From: Hippopus hippopus
Lineage: Eukaryota > Mollusca > Bivalvia > Cardiida > Cardiidae
Length of the DNA stretch: 64,000 bases
Assembly (NCBI GenBank): GCA_946811185.2
Contig: OX328112.1
Location: 15,109,215 to 15,173,214 of the forward strand
Direction: 5' to 3'
Shown in pieces: positions 10,722 through 21,856 of the stretch (position 1 is the stretch's first letter; the number at the start of each line of letters is the position of its first letter). The notes below the pieces were generated by a model. That model was not told the DNA's origin. It worked only from the letters and a program-made list of their open reading frames with translations, and did not search any database. Position numbers and translations under genes: made by a program.

Positions 10722-10995
10722 ATTTCTCTCTCACACGACAACAGTTTCAACTTTATCAAATTGAAAGTTTTTGCAGACAAAAAATGAATTTCCAATCAAG
10801 AGGTTTTTCTTTGATAGAGTAGAAACTATTGCGGGAAAAGGAGACAATGCTGGGTACCAGCATTTTCTTCTCTTCCCACAAAGTATTCTACTTTTTCACA
10901 GCCAATTTGCATAATTCCAGCCACATCTAAATTTTTGTCTGCAAATACTTTCAATTTGGACAACTCTAATTTTTTGTTGTTTGGTAAAGAGTTAA
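10722..10995. mobile_element. piggyBac-like MITE, inverted dimer
   Basis: Both sides of the hairpin carry the long arm: caaattgaaagtttttgcagac at 10758 and its counterpart gtctgcaaatactttcaatt at 10938. The usual short arm is absent, so the copy is longer than usual (about 274 bp) and palindromic throughout. Right flank TTAA at 10992. Confidence 0.75.
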
Positions 10996-11253
10996 ACCTT
11001 ACTGAATATGCACCTTTGTCTGGCAATAGTTGCTCTTGTTGAACAACTTATGTTGCATTTGTGAAAGCTTTTTGCGATCAATTGCAAGACGATTGTGTGG
11101 CAACTTCTGTTGCATTTGTGAAAGCTTTTTGCAATCAATTCCAAGATGATCATGCGACAAAATTGTTGCAACCAGTGGCACTCCAGTTGCGAAAGGGGCT
11201 TAAGTAATGGGCTTAAAAAATCTGAAAAATTGTAGTATTTGTTTGAGTAAGAT

Positions 11254-11471
11254 TTACCCCTTTACCAGACTATGAAATTATAGATTCATCAATATTGAAA
11301 GCATTTGCAGATTACAGATAGATTGACCAGCTAAAATGATGGTATTTGTCTCTGAAAGTGTAGGGCACATAGCCAGAAAAGGATGACCAGCATTTTCTCC
11401 TATTCTAATAATGTTTTAAAGACAAATTTATAATTTCAAAAATCATTTTATGTTGTTTGAGTAACAGTTAA
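11254..11471 (+). mobile_element. piggyBac-like MITE, decayed
   Basis: Left end CCCTTTACCAGAC. The core is damaged (tgaccagcattttctcctattc with a short left stem). Its right end, gagtaacagTTAA, provides the same TTAA (11468-11471) from which the next copy starts. Confidence 0.65.
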
Positions 11472-11674
11472 CCCTCTACAATATAATCCTGAATTTTAAG
11501 GTCCTCTTGAAAAAAAGCAGTTGAAACACTGTAGGAAAAGGAGAAAATGCTGGTAACCATAATGTTTTCTTGCCTTCCAAAGGCAAATTTTAGGTTTTGA
11601 ATCTATCTTAATTTGTTGTCTGCAAATGCTTTGAATTTGGAGCTGTCTCAAATTTTTTCATTGTAAAGAGTTAA
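11468..11674 (-). mobile_element. piggyBac-like MITE sharing TTAA with its neighbour
   Basis: Begins at the shared TTAA and ends TTAA at 11671-11674. The right stem of the hairpin is mostly deleted (aaccataatgttttc). Confidence 0.75.
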
Positions 11675-12142
11675 AGGTCAAGCCATGGGCGTGTACATTT
11701 TGGTCAGACAGAATGACTCCCACACTTTTAGAGAAACTCTGAAAAATTATTGATAAACCACCGTATCATGTACAAAAGTAGAAAAGTAAAGATAAGCCAA
11801 AATTCAATAAAAACCTGTTTGAATAAGTTTTACTTGGATTTAAATTTTTTATGAGATTTTTAAATCAGGGATGGCTACGCTTGTATTTGATCTACTCTGG
11901 TCTGATTTTGCACTGAAAGATGTCATATGAACAGTAACTGTCAATAAAAAATGTACTATTAGTTTTTTGCTGACTTCGACACCTGAGATCTTAACAATAG
12001 ATGGGGAAATTCAGTTTCTTAAAATAATAAATTTCTTTACTGCAATTTGTGTTATGGGTTCATTTGAATTGTCTCACTGAGACTGTTCAAACGGCTACCC
12101 ATGACATACAATTTATTGATGAAGTAAGGTGATAGTCCTTGT
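11675..12142. other. No gene; a fragment of a small repeat
   Basis: Unremarkable AT-rich sequence. The segment tttgatctactctggtctga near 11898 belongs to the small 'tgatcttgatctacactg' family. Confidence 0.4.
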
Positions 12143-12351
12143 TTAACCCTTTACTACTCAATCCTGACTTTTAACAAACCTGAAAAAGAAAGCATTTAAA
12201 AACAATGCAGGAAATGGAGAAAATTTTCTCCTTCTTCCACAATGTTTTCTACCCTTCCAAAATCAAATTTCAAGTTTTTAAATCACATTTATTTTGTCGT
12301 CTGCAAAATCTTTTCTATTAGAATTAGTCTAAAATTTTGGTAGAGAGTCAA
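12143..12351 (-). mobile_element. piggyBac-like MITE, shortened core
   Basis: TTAA at 12143, TCAA at 12348. The hairpin has lost the central ATGCTGGTAACCAGCAT but keeps matching stems (ggagaaaattttctcc). Confidence 0.75.
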
Positions 12352-12427
12352 CCTCATGTAATTTTAGGGTTTTTAACTGGCTGGTAACTATCACATAAAA
12401 TGTGGGTATGTCAAGGATATTGAGAAG

Positions 12428-12750
12428 CCTGGCCTCAATAGCTCAGTCAGTAGCATACAAGACTTGAGAACAGGGTCACTGGTTCAATCCCTGGCTCAGC
12501 CAATTTCTTTCCAAGAATTGATGATAGTCATTGTGACAGGATCCATTACGGTCTCACCGCTGACCATTGTTTTGATGATGGTTATGTGGATAAGCAGCTA
12601 GTGGCTTGGAAAGAATATTTTGCAGAGTACTGGTAAAAAAAAAATTCCAGCGTAGCATGGGTAGGTGCACTGGACACGGCGATATAACTGAAATAATGTT
12701 GAAAACGGCATTAAACACCATACAATCAATCAATTTATCAATCAATGATT
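12428..12750 (+). mobile_element. tRNA-derived SINE, family 1, near full length
   Basis: The head holds an A-box (TAGCTCAGTCAGTAG, 12440) and a B-box (GGTTCAATCCC, 12481) spaced as in a tRNA. A body follows (tttctttccaagaattgatg), and the 3' end is aaaacggcattaaacacc with a (CAAT)n tail. Related copies lie at 26005, 36290, 45018/47669 and 48085. Confidence 0.8.
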
Positions 12751-12840
12751 ACGAGAGCCTTTCTCAAGGGAAATGTGGGTCTTGTCATTTTTTCTGGCTT
12801 TTAGGTTGGCTGTTCTAGAAGAAAATGTCAAAACATTATT

Positions 12841-13635
12841 CAGTGTTTCTCCCAGCTTCAAATTTTTGAGGGTCATTTGTGACCCCTTTTCCAAATTTTT
12901 GGGGGTCATACAAAAATCTTGGAGGTCACCTTTATATATGCCTTTTTAAAGCTACTTAAATTCACGTCTAGGGACCTTTCCCTGTGACTCCGCCGACTCG
13001 GAACTGAAAATAGTTTTCTTAGTCTGACATGACCCAGATATTTGTTGCTTTTATTGATTTTTAATTTTTTTCACGTTTCAAGGTGTTTACTTGTGGAAGG
13101 GACAACAAAACAGTCTGCAAGTCCTTTCTGTTTTTCTTTTTCGGTTTACCTGCTATTCTGTTTCGGAAAGTGTCTAGAATACTAAGACCGTACACGTTTA
13201 AAGCTCGGCGACAAATTGACCTTCCTATAGTTATTCCGTACCTAGTTATTTATTACTAAACATGAGCTTCAAATGTGTGACTGTGTCAGAGAGAAGCCAG
13301 TTGGTAGCAATTCATGTTCTTTGCTTCTTTTTTGTGTAGCACTAGCAGAAATTTATCAATAAATTATCAATAAAATCGGTTTCAGACACCGGGCGCCATA
13401 TCATAACTCTCAGTATAAAATAATCATGGCATACGAAGTCTTTCTCTGCATACGAACCTTATTTTGCCCCATAGAATTCCGGCTCGACGTCATGGTGTGC
13501 ATTATAAACTATTGTTTTGATTGAACTGATATTTTTTTGGTTGCGTCAGAAAAGACGCACACGACAAATTTTGGTGCGTCAGCTAAGAAATCATTGCGTC
13601 AAAAACGCAAGAAACGCGCTCTAGGAGAAACACTG
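12841..13635 (+). mobile_element. hAT-like non-autonomous element, copy 2
   Basis: 795 bp with terminal inverted repeats CAGTGTTTCTCCCAG and CTAGGAGAAACACTG. It is flanked by a 6-bp direct repeat ATTATT (12835-12840 and 13636-13641). The interior includes gtgactccgccgactcggaac and a ctgacgcaacc-like motif shared with the inverted copy at 8999-9791. No coding region. Confidence 0.8.
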
Positions 13636-13873
13636 ATTATTAGCTCTGTCATCATTTTGGTCGTCCACTTCATTTAGTTGGGCAAAAACTGATGTATTCT
13701 TATATCTCTCTTACTTTTGCAGATATTTAATCCAAACTCAGCCTAGGTTTTTACCATGAAATTTGGAACCCATTCTAAAAGGGCAAAAAGCAGCTTCAAC
13801 CCCACATCATGGCCTGCATGCAGTGCTCTGGTTAGTATTACAACAACAATTGTAATGGAACTAAGTAAGGAAG

Positions 13874-14075
13874 GTGATTGATTGAATTGTGTTTTATGCC
13901 GCTTTCAACAGGTGACTACCCCATTATTAATACATGTCCTGAGTTTAACCAATGAAGTGTCTTGCCCAAAGACACTCTCACAAAAAGAAATGGAAATAAT
14001 GCTTCCAGTGAGGCTTGAATCTGTGGCCCCCAGGTGAAGAGTCTTACACTTTTCCACTGAACCATGCACGACCTC
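13874..14075 (-). mobile_element. tRNA-derived SINE, complete, minus strand
   Basis: On the minus strand: tRNA-like head (cgtgcatggttcagtggaaa; B-box agattcaagcc), a body with gtctttgggcaagacacttc, and a 3' end aaagcggcataaaacac with a (CAAT)n tail. About 200 bp, shorter than family 1, with the same 3' end. Confidence 0.75.
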
Positions 14076-14111
14076 ATGTAAGAAAGTAAAATCATCTTTC
14101 TGAAAGGAGAT

Positions 14112-14290
14112 ATATAATTTCCTGCGTTTGAGGAACGAATTAGAAGGAAATTATTTTCCCTTTTTCGATGACGCTTCGATAAGTACCTGTAAGGTATGAA
14201 GCACGGGATTTATGATAAGCATGTTGTACATGTAGTTGGTACAAGGTTCAATCAGCTTTGTGAGGGCAACGCGTACAGACGTTTTTTCTT
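14112..14290 (+). repeat. Start segment of tandem unit 1
   Basis: About 180 bp, nearly identical to 18356-18535 (I see only a few differences, such as caacgcg versus caatgcg). It contains an imperfect hairpin, ataatttcct / aggaaattat. It marks the beginning of the 4.2-kb unit that ends at 18352. Confidence 0.85.
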
Positions 14291-15640
14291 TGTACCTGCT
14301 TGTTGGTTTTCGGGAAAATGACGACTAACTAACAGAGTTCATACGAGCTTTTCGAATACAAAAGAAGCTTCTTTTTCAAATAGGAGTGCCTTGTTGTAAG
14401 ACGTGCAGTACCAACTGTCGAACTAAAGACAATATGTTTTGCACGAGATAAAGTGTATTCATAAGATAAGTATTAATTATGAATCCTTATTGATGTACTG
14501 CGGGTCATGATAATTCAATCATGATAATTCATTGTAGTGCATGGAAAAATAAGTAGATTTCGGTGTTAAAGATTTCACATTAAGACATGGATATATATAT
14601 AATCACAGTCCATACCTCTCTTCTTAACGTCACTTAAAAATGATAATAATAATGGAAATTGAAATTAAGTAGTCTTTGAAAATATCATTTCAGTTTTGAA
14701 GTTAATTATGCTTTATGCCAAGTCGGTGTGAAATGCGACAACGTATGATCATGGGGTTAAAAAAAAAAGGCTGCTAACACAACAAAATTAGATATTAGGA
14801 TTTAACATATTCCATTGTCATTAATGATTCATTACCTGACTTTTCAGAATTAAGATGAAAAAAAAGGGATGGCAACATTTTCATGACTGTATGGCTTGTG
14901 AGAAATAATCGTCTGTTTCACATTTGGCTTGCGTTGGGGGTAACGCTTCTGGCGGGATTGCCTTTACACAAGTTGGAACAGTCAGGTGCATGGTAGTATG
15001 CAGACATAAAGAAGTACCACAGAAGGAAAAATCCAAATTAGAGAAGATAAGTAAAATTGATTTATTGAAACAATGACCGGTCATTTAGTAATATAATTAC
15101 TAAGTAGTAAACAAAAAGGCACTATGTAAAGTTAGTGTACAGTATTTATATTACTTGGGAAAATGCAATTCAGTTAGTACGATATGTATCAGGATTGTAG
15201 TGCTGATATCGCACTGGTAGAGAATTAAAGCTCAAATAGTACTGTTTCCTATGATGGGACGAAAACAATGTGTTTGAAGACGGTACTTAAGTAATATCGT
15301 GCCGGCTTAATAGAATATTTGAAAACATATTCAAGGTCAATTAAGGTTTGGTTTCTGAAGGGCACGCCATTTTCTATACATAATATGCTAGTTGCAGAAA
15401 TGCAAGACATGTGAACAGGAAATAACCCAAAATAGACATAGATACAAAAATTCAGTCCTTGGGTTGCATTGAATACCTTTCACAAAATTTCATAGAAATT
15501 TGCTGGCTTGGTAGAAATGGAGCATAGTTCAGAATAGTAGATCTACATTTGTTTAAAAAAAAAAAAGACCTTGAAAGCCAGGTATAAGGTAGGAATAGGC
15601 AGTCATGACAGGTGCTCTGAAGTACTGAATTACATATCTA
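14291..15640. other. Interior of the 4.2-kb unit, no gene seen
   Basis: AT-rich sequence with no convincing open frame and no MITE. A short direct repeat, atgataattcaatcatgataa, occurs near 14506. Function unknown. Confidence 0.4.
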
Positions 15641-16830
15641 TTGTGCGAGTACACTGTAGACGAAAAGACTGTAATGCAAACGCGTAATTTAGAGTTCAAT
15701 CTGTACTGGCACTGAGTGGTTATCATCGTGTTGGGTGTTGTCTGCCTAGAAGCACCTTACTTGTGTCATGTATTGCAGTTCTGGGCATTCTGGATTAATG
15801 TACTACAGCACTAATTCCATGTGCTTTGTAAACTGTAGTGAAAACGTTGAAATGCCGAATGCGTAGACTTAGATGTGCACTGGCACTGAGCTCGATGTGC
15901 GCTGGCATTGAGCGGTTAGGTATAACAAGAGTGCACTCTAGCACTGAGAAGTTCTTTCAAGCATTTGAAACTAAGTTGTAATGATTAGCTATGTCCAGCA
16001 CTGCGTTTCGTGTTTTTTGCCCTCTATAAACGGAAAGGTTGTAATGCAAATGCCTCATTGCAGAGTTTCGGATGAGTTCGACGTGCACTGGCACTGAGGG
16101 TTTATGCTTTGTGTGCACTGTTGCATTGAGAAGTTGATTTGTGCATCGTAACAATGTGATGTCATGATCAGTGCACTGCAGCGTTGAGTTCAATTCTTTA
16201 TGTACACTGTGGACAGAACGGTTGCAACGTGAATGTGTAATTGCAGAGTTGGATGTGCACTGGCACTGAGCTTATGTGCGCTTGTACTGAGCAGTTATAT
16301 CTTTGCAGGCTCTGTAGCAACAGGAAGGTCTTTTGTGCATTGTGGCACCAGATAGTCATGAGTTCGATGTGCGCTTGCACTGAGCAGTTATGTCTTTGTG
16401 GACTATGTAGCAACAAGGTCTTTTGTGCATTGTGGGACTAAATAGTCATGATTAGTGAACTTATAGAACTGATTTCTACGTTTTTTCTATTCTCTAATAT
16501 GGAAGCATAAGGCAAATAAGTACTTGCAATTATTGCACTGTAGGATTTGGCTGTATGCTTTATGTACACTGCAATACTCGTTTTTTCATTGGTTTTTCGT
16601 GTACGCTTGCACTGTGTGGTCTATGCCCCTGTGTGCACGGTAGCTTGATAGGGGGATGTTTGTGATGAATATGAATACTTGGCAAGGAGTTGGTGCAAAC
16701 TTGGACAATGAGCTGTTATAAAAATTAACGGGGATCTATAGCACTGAGAGGTTATGTTATGTGATGTAGCACTGAGAAAGTCAAACGTTCACTAATGCTT
16801 TGCAGTACTGAGCTTTATGGCTAGTTGGCA
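15641..16830 (+). repeat. Degenerate GTGCACTGGCACTGAG array
   Basis: The motif gtgcactggcactgag and close variants recur roughly every 30-70 bp, usually followed by a gttatg or gttatc block (15700, 15880, 15900, 15930, 16085, 16120, 16255, 16280, 16370, 16740 and others). A segment of about 115 bp is duplicated at 16270-16330 and 16355-16440. Open frames here are by-products of the repetition. Confidence 0.7.
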
Positions 16831-18238
16831 CAAGTACTAAAAGGTTGTGGACTTGTGATGTAAGTAAGTAACTGAGCCAAATGCCATCGATATAATCGGT
16901 TTAACAATGCATGAAGAAAAGTGCACTGGAACATGGTTCGGTTCAACTCCAGGAGAATAAATGTACATGTAGATAAGAATTGTTTATATACATATATATA
17001 TATAAATGACCACTTTAGTACTGGATCGATATGGAAAGAAAGAGTGAACTGTATACCTAATCGCCTGTTGATTAAGGTACATAAGTCTGATTGCTTGATA
17101 GAAACATGCAATGTAGCATTCAAAAGTTCATTGAATACAAATGAAAGACTTGCAGTAGCGAACATTAGCATTTATGAGGAAATGACTATATAATAGCGAT
17201 TGCATTACAGTCTGTACAGAACTCTACTTTTTTATAATTCATAGACGTTATGGTTTTTAAAGTCGTAGAAATCACACAGATGATGTACTGGAGTTCTTGG
17301 TGGAGACTGTGTCCTACTTCTTTAATTCGTTGAGTGGCGTCCACAGCAGTTGGTGTTGCAGTTGGACAGTAATTGGTCAAATTAAGAAGTGGTCACGAAC
17401 TCTCCCTCGTGTTTCTTTTTTCCGTATTATATCTTGATTCCATTAATTAATTGGGTAAACGTTCAAGTTCTGGACCTTCTTTTACACATATTTGTGCTAT
17501 AAAGTTAACACAAATTCTTTGATAGGTCTTTCTTCACAGATCGTTCTTTTATAGCGAAAACTTCAGGAGGCATGAACAGAAATTGTTCAAGCCATCTGTT
17601 CAGACAGAATTTCATTAATACTGAGATAATGCATTCCATGTTACAGACATGTCTTTTACAACGAAGAATAATCTGTGTTATGCTTGGGCATGATTTGACA
17701 GTTATATGTTGTGTAAATTACTGATGAATGTTAAATGAATAATACTCTGAATCGTATTTAACTGACAGTGACTGATATGTTTGCCTTGATATTTGATATT
17801 TAGAATATACTCTGGTTCATTTGAGTTTACAATTGACCATGGTTGGGAATTCGTGCAGAATTTCTTTTATTATTCTTTGCCTATTGCGTAGCTTACATTT
17901 ATAGATTTGTCATTGCCCTGTGATGGGACGTAGTTCCTGTACCGTTCGTGGCAATGATACATTTCTGTAATTGCACTGATTTCACATTACACGTTTGAGA
18001 AACGATTCCCAGTCAATTCGTAAAAGTACTGGTACTGCACATATGCAAATGACGCAGTTCAACGAGAATTCAAGAGTTAAGAAAGATGTTCATTGTTTAA
18101 AAAAAAAAAAAATGTGTTTTTTATTGTCGTATTTGAGTGCTTAAGTACGCAGATATAATTGTTATTTCTTATTCCTTCAGTTGGATGTTCGAATGGTATC
18201 ATTCGATATTCCGTCCGTTCGCCCGTTCTTTTCGATCA
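16831..18238. other. Interior of the 4.2-kb unit, no gene seen
   Basis: Contains a short (TA)n tract at 16990-17003 and small overlapping frames on both strands near 16821-17193 without recognisable domains. No MITE copies. Confidence 0.4.
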
Positions 18239-18352
18239 TGTATATACGCTTGCTCTCTCAAGTGCTTACGTACCACATTACCATTTGAAATAAATATAAA
18301 CTATATTTATGTTGACTTAGTTTTGTACGATGAGAAAGTCTAAGAGTTAAGG
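18239..18352 (+). repeat. End segment of tandem unit 1
   Basis: About 114 bp (tgtatatacgcttgctctc ... gtctaagagttaaggg) nearly identical to 19193-19308. It abuts the start segment of unit 2 directly. Confidence 0.85.
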
Positions 18353-18355
18353 GAA

Positions 18356-18535
18356 ATATAATTTCCTGCGTTTGAGGAACGAATTAGAAGGAAATTATTT
18401 TCCCGTTTTCGATGACGCTTCGATAAGTACCTGTAAGGTATGAAGCACGGGATTTATGATAAGCATGTTGTACATGTAGTTGGTACAAGGTTCAATCAGC
18501 TTTGTGAGGGCAATGCGTACAGACGTTTTTTCTTT
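18356..18535 (+). repeat. Start segment of tandem unit 2
   Basis: Near-identical copy of 14112-14290. After about 18535 the sequence diverges from unit 1, so unit 2 has a different or much reduced interior. Confidence 0.85.
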
Positions 18536-19192
18536 TGTGAAAGTAAGTGTGCGCACCCATGGTTTAGCACTATAGCTCTGAAGCACTGTCGCTAATTCCT
18601 TGTAAGAATACCATCGATACAGTAGTACCATTCCCAAAAGAAGTCATTTCATTTCCACGGGTGTTGTTATTGTCATACACAATTCATTTGTTTTCGGTAG
18701 CTCAAAATCAAATTCATTGAATGAGGCCTAACATTCCATGGCACTAGACGTTGACAAATGGGCACAGGTTTCCAGAGTTTTTTGTACATGTAGTTTTTAT
18801 CTCTGGTTTTTCCTGGGCGAGTCGGCCATAGAATAATTGATAAATGCAATGAACGATGGTCATATGCTCAAAAATAGTGTTGAAAGAGACAGAAATCACC
18901 ATTTCATTACTAATGCATATGGTATTACATATAGTCATGTATTGCACATACTGAATGGAACAGTAAATTGAAAAATGTCAATGTGTCATATGTATTCATA
19001 TATTTGTGTCACTGCTCATACCAGCATTTCTGTTTGCTCAACAAAGGTTTTTGTTGGTTGTTGTTGTTGTAGACAAAGCATCTAGGAGAAGAGGTGTAGT
19101 TCCAAGTTCGGTCAAGCTAAACAAGAGTTGGTGTATTACTACATATGTTTGTTTATGGTTAGTTGGTGATGAATGTAATGTATTTGAAGACC
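18536..19192. other. Interior of the 0.95-kb unit, no gene seen
   Basis: No recognised gene or transposon. A (TTG)n run occurs at 19051-19071. Confidence 0.4.
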
Positions 19193-19308
19193 TGTATATA
19201 CGCTTGCTCTCTCAAGTGCTTACGTACCACATTACCATTTGAAATAAATATAAACTATATTTAAGTTGACTTAGCGTTGTACGATGAGAAAGTCTAAGAG
19301 TTAAGGGA
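19193..19308 (+). repeat. End segment of tandem unit 2
   Basis: Near-identical copy of 18239-18352, followed by unrelated sequence. Confidence 0.85.
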
Positions 19309-19470
19309 AGTGGCTATATTTGATCGAAATACCATCAGTGCAAAAGCAGATACAGCACCTTTGTTGCTGGAATTCTCCAGAAAATTTCACTGTTTTTCAT
19401 TCCTGTCACCAAAAATTCTCCTTTTCTCATAATGTTCTCAAAATGGTCTGCTTACAAATTAAACAAGACC

Positions 19471-19540
19471 TTAAAGTAACAATAGCTACCAAAAGTAAAC
19501 AAAGCAGGTGTTAAAATGCATTTAAATAATTTAGAATACA
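19471..19540 (+). mobile_element. Fragment of the TTAA 'agtaacaa' element
   Basis: Left terminal about 65 bp (TTAA, agtaacaatagctaccaaaa, gtaaacaaagcagg) matching the complete copy at 50801-51137, then truncated. Confidence 0.65.
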
Positions 19541-19800
19541 ACAGAATAGAAATTTTATTTTGACAGATAAGCATACAAGCTCACTGGTCATAACAGTTAA
19601 TTACAAAGCATGCAATATATATGACATATTTCAATATACAAATATTGAAGAAAATGAATTAAAGTGGGCATTATTTCTAAGTATCTTAAAATGTGAGAGT
19701 GCTTTAAAAACTATGTATCTTTTTTCTGCAATGTTTTGTATCTTTAAACAAATTAAATTTGGTTGAAAGCTTTTGACAAGTTCTGACATTGTATGCTGCA

Positions 19801-19995
19801 TTAAAGACTAACATAATTGTATCTTAACTCATACCTATTAATCATTTAAAAGCATGGAACTTATTGTGAAGATGACAATCTATTATTATACGGTCAGTCC
19901 AAGTGTTTGTTGTGGGCAGAGAAATTTATTTCAAAACTAGGTTAAAAGTTGCCGGGTCACTCTGTCTGTGGTTTACTTTTTGCCTTATTCTAAAA
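19801..19995 (+). mobile_element. Fragment of the TTAA 'agtaacaa' element
   Basis: TTAA at 19801, then the interior aaagcatggaacttattgtg and ggttaaaagttgccgggtca as in 50880-51000. The right end is lost at the junction with the next MITE fragment. Confidence 0.65.
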
Positions 19996-20023
19996 TTCAT
20001 TTTTTTTCCCAGCGACTAATACT

Positions 20024-20168
20024 TGTAACCAGCATTTTCTACTTTTCCCACAATGTTTTCTACCCTACCAAGGACAAATTTTCATCAGTTGAGCCACCAT
20101 TAATTTGCTGTCTGCAAATGCTTTCAATGTGGAGAGGTCTAAAATATTGTTGTTTGGTAAAAAGTTAA
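20024..20168 (-). mobile_element. piggyBac-like MITE, half copy
   Basis: Right half of the hairpin plus the long arm, ending gtttggtaaaaagTTAA. The short arm and left stem are missing. Confidence 0.7.
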
Positions 20169-20299
20169 TTTCATGTATTTATGGAGCAAATAATGTTATT
20201 GTAAGACTGAGATGACAGAAGTTACATGACTTTATAATTTACAGTGAGTACAAATGCACTGCATTTTGCACAAGCACGCACAGTGGCTAAGAGTCTTGT

Positions 20300-20494
20300 G
20301 ACTTTACTTTTTATCAGCCCTTTGCAACAACATGAATGTTGCTAAAATGACAGGACTTGTCTTTACAGGACAAAAAACATTGTGAAAAATGGGTATAATT
20401 CTATTTATCAGTTTTTTCTCCATTTTCCACCATGTTTTGTAAAGCCTTCTTTTCCGGGCTTGTGAAAACATGGGATTGTTTGGTAAAGGGTTGA
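20300..20494 (+). mobile_element. piggyBac-like MITE, decayed
   Basis: Long arm poorly preserved, hairpin core scrambled (ttctatttatcagttttttc), short arm clear, right end tggtaaagggTTGA. Confidence 0.6.
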
Positions 20495-20637
20495 ATTCAT
20501 TAGACAGTACTTCACAAAAAGGTTGTGAACCTTGGGAAATGGCCTAGTTATTATGTTATCTCTGCAATTACATTCAATTCTCATTTCAGCTGAACGAATG
20601 CCTTGCACTATAATGTCTAGGTGCTATTAGTCATGGC

Positions 20638-20866
20638 ATAACATTCTAAATACAGCATTTTGGACTGGTCCAAATTTAATGCAGTTGTAGACAACAACTT
20701 AACTGTTGTTCAAATGATGGGATTTGTGTTTCATAGGGTAGAAAACATAGTGGGAAAAGGAGAAAATGCTGGTTACCAGCATTTTCTCCTTTTCTCACTT
20801 TGTTTTCAAAAGTCCTCTTTCTGTGGGGAGGGGTTGTAAAAACTTGTGCTGTGTGGTAAATGGTAA
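20638..20866 (+). mobile_element. piggyBac-like MITE, 229 bp
   Basis: Flanks ATAA (20638) and GTAA (20863). Core at 20742-20808 with central GGTTACC. The left end is strongly mutated (cattctaaatacagc). Confidence 0.75.
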
Positions 20867-20878
20867 AAGAAAATACCA

Positions 20879-21102
20879 TTTAACTCAACCAAACAACACA
20901 ATTTTAGACTTGTCCAAATTGAAAGCATTTAGAAATGACAAATTCAGTGTGGCTGAAATAGTGGAATTTATTTTTGATTGGATAGAAAATGGGAAAAGGA
21001 TAAAATGCTAGTTACCAGCATTTTCTCCTTTTCCCCACAATGTTTCCAAAAGGCTTTTCCTCAGAGGTTGTTAAAACCCAGGATTGCATGATAAAGGGTT
21101 AA
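20879..21102 (+). mobile_element. piggyBac-like MITE
   Basis: TTAA on both sides. Left stem shortened (gaaaatgggaaaaggataa) while the right stem is full length. Confidence 0.8.
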
Positions 21103-21189
21103 ATGTTGCTTAAATCAAGGAATTTATTATTTTTCATTATTTAATAAATAATTTAGTATTTGTCATTCCAAGGGTTAATGCAAGTTTTG

Positions 21190-21634
21190 TTAATCCTTTA
21201 CCAAACAATCCTGAGTTTTAACAAACTCAGCAAGGAAGGCTTTTTCCTCAGTGTTTTCTCACTTCTCCAGGGCAAATCCAAACTTCTATGCCATATTTAT
21301 GTCATTTGCATTTGGCATGCAACACGCGAAAAGGGGCATTTGGACATTTGCGTAAAGTGTAGTCTCAGGTCTCCCTGTGCACTCCGCTCTGACTAATAAA
21401 AAAAATGCACTTTTCTCTTTTATGTAATTTTCTGTTTTGTACAAGTCTACTGTAGGACAAATTCTAATGCAGTCATAAAGTGCTGTCTCGGATTAGCCTG
21501 CACAGACTGTTCAGGCTGATCCAAGAATACACTTTACGCAAATATCGAACTGTCCCTTTTTGCGTGTTGCAGGCCATATGCTTTCACCTCATATGCGTAC
21601 AGTTCTAAGATTTTGCCATTTGGTAAGGAGTTAA
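21190..21634 (-). mobile_element. piggyBac-like MITE interrupted by a nested element
   Basis: Left end TTAATCCTTTACCAAACAATC, long-arm right end gccatttggtaaggagTTAA at 21631. The hairpin is mostly deleted, and the long arm is split by the element at 21311-21580. Confidence 0.7.
21311..21580 (+). mobile_element. 'aacacgcgaaaaggggc' hairpin element, copy 1
   Basis: Terminal inverted repeats: tggcatgcaacacgcgaaaa on the left and ttttgcgtgttgcaggcca on the right. Inside are further inverted motifs (gcgtaaagtgt / acactttacgc and agcctgcacagactgttcagg). No coding capacity. Similar elements are, to my knowledge, abundant in dreissenid mussels. Nested in the MITE at 21190-21634. Confidence 0.75.
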
Positions 21635-21856
21635 CAAGTTATGGTTCTAAAAGTATGAAAATGACAGAAGAGACCGTTTCTTTATTCCCATTTACCATTT
21701 TTCCATTTCAAAGCTATAAAAGTGATAATCATTAATTATTGCTGTCCTCGACTAATTACAGAATTAAAATGGCAGTCCAAAATATTTGATCTGCCTGAGA
21801 GCTGGACATAGGTATTTTGTTATTTTACAAGCCAGGTGGATAACATATAACCTCAA

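Noticed and set aside
16198..16441. Cys-rich frames on both strands
   Set aside because: Both come from the duplicated GTGCACTGGCACTGAG segment; the cysteines are TGC/TGT from the motif.
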